A stretch of 64,000 nucleotides of DNA from Tupaia tana. Lineage: Eukaryota > Chordata > Mammalia > Scandentia > Tupaiidae. The position numbers and the translations under genes were made by a program. Positions within the stretch are counted from its first letter, which is position 1. Each line of letters begins with the position of its first letter. Of the stretch, positions 56,640 to 64,000 are shown one piece after another. Under the pieces are notes generated by a model that was not told where the DNA came from, did not search any database, and was given only the letters and a program-made list of their open reading frames with translations. The stretch is from contig JAKSZU010000016.1 in assembly GCA_026018925.1 (NCBI GenBank), positions 32,359,377-32,423,376 on the forward strand. Direction: 5' to 3'.

Positions 56640-56935
56640 AAAATGTAGTTCTGTTATTACTTGGCAGTGAGTGCTATAAGACTTTACATACATGATCATT
56701 TCATCCTCACTACTAATCCTGTGAAGTGGGTATTTTTCTGTTTTTCTATGCAAAAAATGCATCATGACTTTTCAGACAACCCATTATTTATTATCTACAT
56801 TTTACACAAGGAAATGAGACTTGGAGCCTTTAAGTAACTCATGGAATAAAACATGGCTACTAAAAGGCTGCTGCACAATTAGAATCCAAGACTGTATGAC
56901 TACAAAGCTTATGGTTTTAACCACTCTCAGATGGT
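56640..56935 (-). mobile_element. MIR SINE, inverse, split by a MITE
   Basis: 'tcatttcatcctcactacta', 'ctacattttacacaaggaaa', 'gtaactcatgg', and 'ggttttaaccactctcagat' read as antisense MIR. The MITE at 56733-56783 sits where the match is interrupted. Confidence 0.85.
56733..56783. mobile_element. Half of a mariner-like MITE
   Basis: 'ctatgcaaaaaatgcatcat' and 'gacttttcagacaaccca' match the right half of the 71-bp MITE. The left terminal repeat is missing. Confidence 0.8.
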
Positions 56936-56940
56936 TCCTA

Positions 56941-57640
56941 TCCTAAACTGTCACTAGAGAGAGGCTATTGCTGTTCCTGTGTTATTACCATTCTTAAATG
57001 ATTTTCTGCTATTCGTACTTCAGAATTCTTCACTTGTCAAATTTCATTTTGGCTAATGAACAGATAATTCTTACTTTCTATTGGAAGCTATGAAGACTAT
57101 ACTCCTTGCCCTTAAATTTCTAGTAGCCATCTTGTCTCCTTCATATCCAAACACCCCATGGAACGAGTGTGCGCTTTCCTCAAATTCTTAGAGACCCCAT
57201 GAAACGCTGGATTAGGAGCGATAAACACCATGTGGCTGATGCAGAGGCAGGGAGTGACTTTTAAATGAGTCAAGGAATACTTATTTGGGGGCTCAAATTT
57301 AAATACCGAATTTACTGAAGGTATTGCAGCAACATTATAATTTTAGAAGAAATGAGTGAATAAGTACTAGTTTCTTTCTTTTAAGTACAAAATAGTTTTT
57401 AAATGCATACTTGAAATCACATCTTTAAAAACTGCATTCTTCAGTTTGGAATTTAAATTCCATGTAGATCTAAAATTTAAATGACATTATAAGTTTGGAG
57501 TTTCCATTTCAGGCAGATTGCACTGTGGAGTATACCATAATATCAAATTAATAAACTTTTCTCCAGCCATCGATCTGAGGCATTTAATGCTGCGGGGTTT
57601 TCTTGAAACTTACTTCTGGGCTTTTAAAAACCAGGATTTT
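56941..57640. other. Unique DNA, nothing recognised
   Basis: 700 bp without a recognised repeat or exon. Confidence 0.5.
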
Positions 57641-57649
57641 TAGATTTGC

Positions 57650-58190
57650 CTCCTACTCATCTGACAACTTCAGCTTTTTCTATAGCTCTGTTTTCTTTCT
57701 AATAACTTAAAACTCCTCGATGGTTTCCCATTGCACTTAAAATAAAATCCTCATTCCTCTCCCTGATTACCTGATAAGAACTGACCTCTGCTGCATCTTA
57801 TACCTCTCTAACTCTCAGCAGAGCTTAGACACACTGGCCTTATTGCAGTTCCTTGGCGACATGGAAGTTTAATCTTACTTGGGAGCTTTTGCACGAGCTC
57901 CTTTGTCTAGCATACTGTCTTCTTTGCTGATGGCAATGGCTGGTTCTTGTCGCTAGACATCAGCTTCAGGGCTTCTTTCTCAAAGGAGGCCTGCCCTAAA
58001 ATGCCATGGTCACTCACCGTATCATCGCCCTATCTCCATTTCCAAGACACACAACACTCAGTACCATATCCCATTTTCTTATTTGATAACTGTTAGCCCA
58101 CACTAGAACGCAAGCATGTGAAAGCAGGAGCCTGCCTATTTGATTCGCTGCTACACCCCAGTGCTCTGAGCAGAGATGACAGTTGACCTG
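57650..58190 (+). mobile_element. L2 LINE 3' region
   Basis: The order 'gatggtttcccattgcactt', 'acacactggccttattgcag', 'ggagcttttgcacgagctcc', 'gaggcctgccctaaaatgcc', and 'ccccagtgctctgagcagag' tracks the end of L2. Confidence 0.8.
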
Positions 58191-58689
58191 TATAAAAAGA
58201 ACAAAATTTAACTTTTTAAGTTGACTAATTACAAAAGTAACATATGCAAACTCAAAAAACTTACAAAGTACAAGTATTTTACAATCTGAACAAAACTGCT
58301 ATTAATATTTTTATATATACATTACTAATATGATTCTTAAATGTTCTTAATGACTAACGACTGACAGAACATGCTGTAAAGTAAAACTTGAAAAGCAAAG
58401 TCCTGAAAACTGTACATTATATGCTGCCGTTTGTGTAAAAAACGAGAGAGGCATAAAATATAATTATAGTTGCTTTAATCTGCAGGAATAAACACTGATA
58501 AGGTACAAGAGAAACTTACAAGGGAGCACCTATAGGGAACAGGAAGGAATGAAATGGAGAGGAAATGTGATGGGGACAATCTTTCTAATGTACATCCTTT
58601 GATGTTGTTGTGATCCGTGAACTAAGTGAAAGTTCTGCCCATTGAAGACACATGCTCTTTCTAATTAGCCTTTCTAACTCTGTTTCACT

Positions 58690-59000
58690 CCTGCTTGTGA
58701 ACAATCCTAAATAGAAAAAATGAGCTCAAATGCCACTTTCCACGTGCGACATCCCAACAGCCAGAAGGTGCTGAAGGGAGAAACACAAGCTGACCTGCTA
58801 CAGGCACTGACCAGCACGAGGCCTCTCCCAGCCCAGCAGCACCCGCTCGTTTCCAGCTGGCGTGCTCTTCTACCTTCCTCACCATCTCATGCCTTTCCAC
58901 TCTCCTGAAAACTTCTCTCAGCCACAGCCTTCACTCTCAGCTCAGCACTCTGAAACCATCAGTTAGAACCTCCCTCCTCAACACATCACCACATCTATGA
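58690..59000 (+). mobile_element. L2-like remnant
   Basis: 'accagcacgaggcctctccc', 'agttagaacctccctcctca', and 'acatcaccacatctatgaat' resemble a pyrimidine-rich L2 interior. Uncertain. Confidence 0.35.
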
Positions 59001-59049
59001 ATCTCCTTATATTTCTGCTAAAATACTTCTGTAACAATGAAGAAATGTC

Positions 59050-60380
59050 TTATCAAAAGCAGTCCATACATTTCAGGGTTGGCTGATTATCAACAAAGGA
59101 GCCACGGCAATTCAACAAATGATGCAGGAATGATTTGACATCGACAGAAAAGAAAAAAGAAAAGAAAGGAAATGAAAGGAAAGAAGCAGTCCCAATTTAT
59201 TCTCACACAAAAATTAACTCAAAACGAACCATATTCCTAAATGTAAAAAAACCATTACAACCAAAAAATATAAAACTTCTAGAAGAAGGAGAAAATCTTT
59301 GTGATCCTGAGTCAGGCCAAGAGCTCTTCGGACACAAAGAGTACAAATCATAAAAGAGAAAGATAGATTGGATTTCATCAAAATTAAAAACATCTACTCC
59401 TTGAAAAGTACACTGCTAATATAATGAAAAGGTAAGTCAAGGGCTGGGAGAAAATATTTGTAGAACATATAAATGATAAAGGACTGATGACCAGAATATG
59501 TAAAGAACTCTCATGGCTCAAAAATAAAAAGATGGGGCAGGATTGGGGAGAAGCGCTAGCAGGTGGCATGATAGTTAAGGTACTAGACTCCCACATGGCT
59601 GACCACAGTTTGAGCCCTGGAGACCCAATAGCTTGAAAATCACTCCAGGCATGTGTGTATGGGCGCCCAAAAATCCCAAGAGAGGAATGAAGAAGGGACT
59701 ATGGTGTGGCCATTTCCCTTGGGGGTGACTCCTCATTTTCCTTCTTTCTGTCTGTCTCTCTCCATCAAATACACATACCCTATGGCAAAAACCTAAAAGA
59801 AAAATATAAATAAATTAATAAATAGAGTGACGGACAGAAAGACAAATAGGTCATATGACTATGATTCTGGCATTCTACTTCTGAATACTCACCCAAGACA
59901 AATGAAAATACAAAACCTATACATGAATGTCCGTAACAGCCCTATTCCTAGTTGTTGAAAATTATTAAAGAAGCATCCATCAACTGGTGAATAAAAAAGC
60001 AAACTGAGTATATTCAAAGTATGGCCTACAACCAAAAGTAATGCCTACTGATACACAAAGTAGATGAATCTCAAAAGCATGAGGCCAAGTGAAAGTCACA
60101 CTTAGAGATTACACGTATGATGAATTATTCCATTCATGACATTATAGAAATAGCAAAATGATAGGAACAGAATAGAGATCAGTGGTACCAGGGTATGGGG
60201 GTGAAGACTGATTGCAAAGGGGACATGAGAGAACTGACTGGGGTGACAGAAATATTCTATATTCTGGCTGTGTTGGCACTGCATGGCTATGTACATTTGA
60301 TACATACCATAGGACTACACATCCAAAAAGGGTGAATATTATTGCATGTAAATTATAACCAAATAAACCCAACTTAAAAA
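59050..60380 (+). mobile_element. L1 LINE, ORF2 end and 3' UTR
   Basis: 59100-59540 matches ORF2 ('cttctagaagaaggagaaaa', 'agattggatttcatcaaaat'). 59850-60380 matches the ORF2 end and 3' UTR ('gtggtaccagggtatggggg', 'ttgcatgtaaattataacca'). A SINE lies between, and roughly 300 bp of L1 appear lost there. Decayed, with no intact frame. Confidence 0.85.
59545..59815 (+). mobile_element. SINE type A/C inserted in L1
   Basis: Head 'gcgctagcaggtggcatgat', core 'gcttgaaaatcactccaggc', and an AAAT tail. Confidence 0.9.
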
Positions 60381-60389
60381 ATAAAAGAC

Positions 60390-60592
60390 TGGGGCAAGCA
60401 AGAGGCATGGTAGTCAGGGTGCTGGACTCCCACGTGGCCATGCGGAGTTTGAGCGCCAGACCTGGTGGCTTGCTTCTCACTTCCCCTCCCTCCCTCTTTC
60501 TCTCTTTCTCTTTCTGGTGAGTGTGTGTGCCCTAAAACAAGTTTTAAAATAACAATAATAAAAAATAAAAGTTTAAAATAAAAATAAAAACC
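60390..60592 (+). mobile_element. SINE type B
   Basis: Head 'ggggcaagcaagaggcatgg', CT tract, 'gtgagtgtgtgtgccctaaa', and an A/T tail right after the L1 poly(A). Confidence 0.92.
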
Positions 60593-60628
60593 AGTCTCTC
60601 ATGTGTGCTCTACATCCTGTTACTATCT

Positions 60629-60805
60629 TTTTTTAGAAAGAATTGTTTATTTAATTTTATTTATTAACACATCCTTTTTTTTTTTAACTTGACCAGAGAG
60701 AGATAGAGAGAGAAAGTGAGAAAGCTAGTCGCCAGATCTGGGACTTAAACTGCAGGCACCCATGTGGGAGTCCAGCATCTTAACCATCACACCACCTGCC
60801 ATCCC
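60629..60805 (-). mobile_element. SINE type B
   Basis: Inverse copy with an extra T11 run in its tail; it ends 'ccacctgccatccc'. Confidence 0.92.
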
Positions 60806-61060
60806 CTCTTTTTTTTTTTAAGAGAGATTTTTGCTGTCAGGTGCATGCACTTGCCAGAGAGACAGAAAGTGAAAAAGTGAGAAATCAGCCCCTGGGGGAA
60901 TGGGCACATTGCAATCCTTTCTCTTCATTCTCCTCTTGGGATTTTGGGCACGTACGCACACATGCACAGCATAAATTTCAAGCTACTGGGTCCAGGACTC
61001 GAACCACTGTTGGCCATGTGGGAGTCCAGTGCTTTAATCACCATGCCACCTGGTGACCCC
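60806..61060 (-). mobile_element. SINE type A/C
   Basis: Inverse copy abutting the previous one; B box 'ggactcgaaccactgttggc' inverse, end 'ccacctggtgacccc'. Confidence 0.92.
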
Positions 61061-61151
61061 TCATATCCTATCTTAAGAGATCCCACCAGGATCCTCCTTT
61101 ATCAGCATTCTAACAGACTTTTTAAAATTTAACCTTTAAAAAATCCAAAAT

Positions 61152-61381
61152 TGGGGCCAGAGACAGGCACAGTGGTAAAGCGTAATGACCTGAGAGGCTG
61201 AACTACATGAGATGGGTCTAGGTTCAGAAGCAGAGCCTTCACTGAGTAAACCGGGCATGTGCATGCCCACGATCCAGGGCTGACTAGGGCTGGGGTGGTT
61301 CAAGGTGTTGAGACTCTGTTGGGGTTGCTGTCATCTCACTCTGTCTCCCTTACTCATCGAAAATAGATAAACTTTAAAAAT
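61152..61381 (+). mobile_element. SINE type D
   Basis: TSD AAAAATCCAAAAT at 61139-61151 and 61382-61394. 'ggggccagagacaggcacag', 'aaaccgggcatgtgcatgcc', and 'gactctgttggggttgc'. Confidence 0.93.
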
Positions 61382-61975
61382 AAAAATCCAAAATCATCCC
61401 TTGGCCCCTTCTATCCATCTATCGCCCAGCCACTACCTACCTCACCTATTCCCTTTCACAGCTTAGTTTTGGAACAAGCTGTCCTGATGTGCTATCTCTA
61501 CTGTCTCACTTAAATGCACTTCTTAAAAAGCATTCTTAAAGATTCTGGGGAAATGGTGATTGCATTAGCAGCATGATTTTGGGGTGCTCCCTAAAATGAA
61601 AAGAACAGTGAGATAACAAAATCAAAATCCCACTGATAAAATTTATAACAAAACTGGCTAGAGGTAAGGTATCACACAAGTAGATGAAGATAAACGACTA
61701 AGAGACTCAAGAGACATGCCATCTGTTCTCCGCATCTGTTCTGGAAAAAAAGTATAGGAAAACAAGGGTATTTGACTTGATCTACTAACAGAAGACCCCC
61801 ATGGCAACAATGAAATATTCACTGGAAAGTGCCGAGGGCCAGTTTGAGGACAGGACCTAAAACTGAGTAGGGTTCTGACCATTCCAAGTACCAGATGAGC
61901 CCCAGGGCCTTGTGGGAAATCTTAGAGGGGAAGTGGCTAAACTCTAGCCTCTGTGAACTCTCAAAATGAAGGCAA

Positions 61976-62245
61976 AGGGGTACCATAGTACAACAGTTAA
62001 GTGATATGCACTGGGAGCTGAATCCCACATAGCCAATGGGGGTTTGAAAAACAGCTTAAAAAACACGCCACGTACATGTGCGTACCCCAAATCCTGATGG
62101 GACAGGGGAAAATGGAGAAAAGGGATTGTAGCATGATCATGCTCCAATGGGAGGCACTCTTTGCTCTCTCTTCCTTCTTCCTTCCCTTCCCATCTTTTCC
62201 TCTGGTGCATGCATAGGCCCTCCAGCAATTAAAACAAAAACTAAA
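61976..62245 (+). mobile_element. SINE type C, divergent
   Basis: 'aaggggtaccatagtacaac', 'cttaaaaaacacgccacgta', and an A-rich tail. Confidence 0.82.
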
Positions 62246-62559
62246 GAAAGATAAGAGAATATAGAGCGAGGTAAGAGAGTGAGGTAAGTGTACATAGTCA
62301 GAAAAAATCTCAGAAATGCAATTTCTTAACAATATATGAAAACACCAAAAGAGGAAGTGGGGAGCTAGAAAAGTTATCCGAACAAAGCATCCTTCTAAAA
62401 GTTCAAAAAAATGAATCTCAATAAAAATGAGCATCAGAAAAGTATCAAGGTCAAAGTTACCCATACGAAGTTACCACAAGAAAAAAGGAGAGGCAGCAAA
62501 TTAACATCCCACTGAAAATGAAAGCAAAACTGAAAAACATGTTGAAAAAATAGACAGTT

Positions 62560-62835
62560 GGGACCAGCAGTTAGCGTAATGGCTATGTCGCTGGACTCCC
62601 ACATAGTTGACGGCGGTTCGAGTCCCGGACCCGGTGGCTTAAACTCATGCCGGGTGCGTGTGCGTGCGCGCCCTAGATCCCGAGAGGAGAATGGAGGAGA
62701 AGGGATTGCAGAGTGGCCATCCCCCGTGGGGGGTGATTTCTCGCTTTCTGTCTCTCTGTCTCTCTCTGTCTTTCTGGCGAGCGCATGCACCCTACAGCAA
62801 AAACCTCTCCAAAAAAAAAAAGAAAAAGAAAGAAA
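62560..62835 (+). mobile_element. SINE type A
   Basis: Head 'gggaccagcagttagcgtaa' and a perfect B box GGTTCGAGTCC. 'atagacagtt' before and 'atagaaacagtt' after may be the TSD. Confidence 0.96.
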
Positions 62836-63075
62836 AATAGAAACAGTTTAAAACTGAAACATAAGACGGTACTTCAAGAAAGTCTGTAGGAAAATCAAAT
62901 AAAAGTACAAGATTATTTTGGTGCAAAAAAAAACTGTGAAACCCATGGACAGTTTTTATTATATGCATTTTCCATGAATTTTTTGAAGATTCCCCCCCCC
63001 CTTGTGTTATTTCAAAACAATTTAAACATTTTAAAAATTCTACAGCTATGGAAAAATAACATAAATTAGAATTAC

Positions 63076-63357
63076 AGAGCCAGCCCAGTGGCCTACTAGC
63101 TAACAGAGCAGAATCTCATATGGCTGACACCATAGTTTGAATCTTGGCCCAGGTAACTTGAAAAACATGCCAGGTACACGAGCACATGTGTCCAAGATCC
63201 TAAAAGGATGGAGAGATGGAGGAAAAGAGATTGCAGCATGACCACACTCCACTGGGGAGTGCTTTCTCCTCCCCTTCATCCCCCCACCAACAGTAAGCAT
63301 GTGTGCCCTATGGCAAAAAAAAAAAAAAAGAAAAAGAAAAAGAAAAAAGAAAATTTT
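63076..63357 (+). mobile_element. SINE type C
   Basis: 'agagccagcccagtggccta', core 'acttgaaaaacatgccaggt', and an A15/(GAAAAA)n tail. Confidence 0.88.
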
Positions 63358-63413
63358 AGAACTAAGGTGAGAAAAGTAATACAATTAGAAAATTTTAAAA
63401 AGCATTTAGGCTG

Positions 63414-63665
63414 GGGAACCAGCAGTTAGCGTAATGGCTATGTCGCTGGACTCCCACGTAGTCGACCGTGGTTCGCGTCTCGGACCCGGTGGCTTACAAC
63501 TCACGCCGGGCGCGTGTGCGTGCGTGCCCAAGATCCCGAGAGGAGAATGGAGGAGAAGGGATTGCGGCGTGACCATCCCCCCTGGGGGGTGATTTCTCGC
63601 TTTCTGTCTCTATGTCTCTCTCTGTCTGTCTGGCGAGCGCACGCGCCCTATAGCGAAAAACCTCT

Positions 63666-63698
<33 letters not shown>
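63414..63698 (+). mobile_element. SINE type A, young
   Basis: A near-consensus copy with a tail of more than 30 A. Perfect 17-bp TSD AAAAAGCATTTAGGCTG at 63397-63413 and 63699-63715. Confidence 0.98.
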
Positions 63699-63704
<6 letters not shown>

Positions 63705-63715
63705 CATTTAGGCTG

Positions 63716-63900
63716 AGGCCAGATGGTGATGTAGTGGCTGGGGTGCTGGACTCCCACATGGCCAACCATGGTATGAGTCCTGGACCTGGCAGCTTGCTTT
63801 CTCACTCCCCTCCCCATTCTCTCTCTCTGCCTCTCTCTGGTGAGCACACTTGCCCTATAGCAAATTAAAAATAACTATAATAAATAATAAATATATTTTA
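63716..63900 (+). mobile_element. SINE type B at the same target
   Basis: Head 'aggccagatggtgatgtagt'. It is followed by a third copy of the target, AAAGCATTTTAGGC, at 63901-63914. Confidence 0.93.
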
Positions 63901-63912
63901 AAAGCATTTTAG

Positions 63913-64000
63913 GCCTAGCTACAGTGGTGCACTTTGCTAAGATGCTGTGCTTCTCAGGCTGAGATGACATGGAAGGCCTAGGGTTGAGTCCCAGTTCAAC
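63913..64000 (+). mobile_element. SINE type D, cut by the window end
   Basis: 'gcctagctacagtggtgcac', 'tgacatggaaggcctagggt', and 'gagtcccagttcaac' are the head of a type D element. Confidence 0.7.

Larger units (their letters stand above)
61540..62905 (+). mobile_element. Possible old LINE 5' region
   Basis: Text such as 'gagataacaaaatcaaaatc', 'ggtatcacacaagtagatga', and 'aaagtgccgagggccagttt' recalls the 5' UTR of old L1 elements. It continues across two SINE insertions (61976, 62560). I recall the style but not the exact family. Confidence 0.35.

Noticed and set aside
62560-62640. Functional tRNA gene
   Set aside because: The A and B boxes are good, but the head does not fold into a proper acceptor stem and is followed by a SINE body, poly(A) and likely TSD. 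It is a SINE.
1-64000. CRISPR array, bacterial operon or phage content
   Set aside because: Poly(A) retrotransposons, MIR/L2 and mammalian DNA transposons show eukaryotic nuclear DNA. The regular repeats seen are microsatellites or LTR repeats.

Overview
This window looks like gene-free (intergenic or intronic) nuclear DNA of a placental mammal. Ancient mammal-wide repeats (MIR, L2, old L1), a Tigger1-type pogo transposon and a HAL1 (half-L1) element are all recognisable. No primate Alu, rodent B1/B2, carnivore, ruminant or equine SINE is present. Instead the window is packed with about 90 copies of tRNA-like SINEs. A colugo (Dermoptera) is my best guess because that lineage has its own abundant tRNA-derived SINEs, but I cannot prove it from the sequence. 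I found no convincing protein-coding exon, no rRNA and no functional tRNA gene; the open frames are chance frames through repeats.

SINE labels used below are mine. Type A: young, about 260 bp, head GGGACCAGCAGTTAGCG, tRNA-like A and B boxes, CpG-rich middle, a C6-T-G6 hairpin, a CT-rich stretch, the end CCTATAGCGAAAACCTCTCC, then poly(A). Type C: older relatives of A with heads like GGCCAGCAGGTGGC and a GCTTGAAAAACACGCCAGG core. Type A/C: intermediates. Type B: short, the same kind of head followed directly by a CT tract and a tail like GGTCAAATTAAAATAAAT. Types D and E: two more divergent tRNA-like families. Many copies keep 10-18 bp target-site duplications (TSDs).

Layout. 1-2.9 kb: old L2 and L1 pieces. 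2.9-12.6 kb: a SINE cluster that includes a 611-bp solo LTR inserted inside a type A SINE (5643-6253). 12.6-15.05 kb: an inverted Tigger1 copy with a dead transposase. 15-23.5 kb: SINEs and unique DNA. 23.65-26.45 kb: a nearly complete HAL1 with tandem 5' units, one broken ORF1-like frame and a purine-rich 3' UTR. 27-49 kb: dense SINEs, MIRs, a long L2 and several 70-80 bp mariner-like MITEs. 49.2-54.8 kb: a 5.6-kb stretch with no recognised SINE. 55-64 kb: paired MIRs, L2, L1 and SINEs to the end.

The nested insertions give a relative history. MIR and L2 are oldest. Mariner-like MITEs landed in or near them, type B and C SINEs landed in MITEs and Tigger1, then type A SINEs landed in everything including each other. 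The LTR is younger than the type A SINE it interrupts. Two short target sites each received several SINE insertions. The items most worth checking are the NF-Y-box-rich solo LTR, the HAL1 with monomeric 5' region, the repeated-target SINE sites, and the SINE-poor block at 49.2-54.8 kb.
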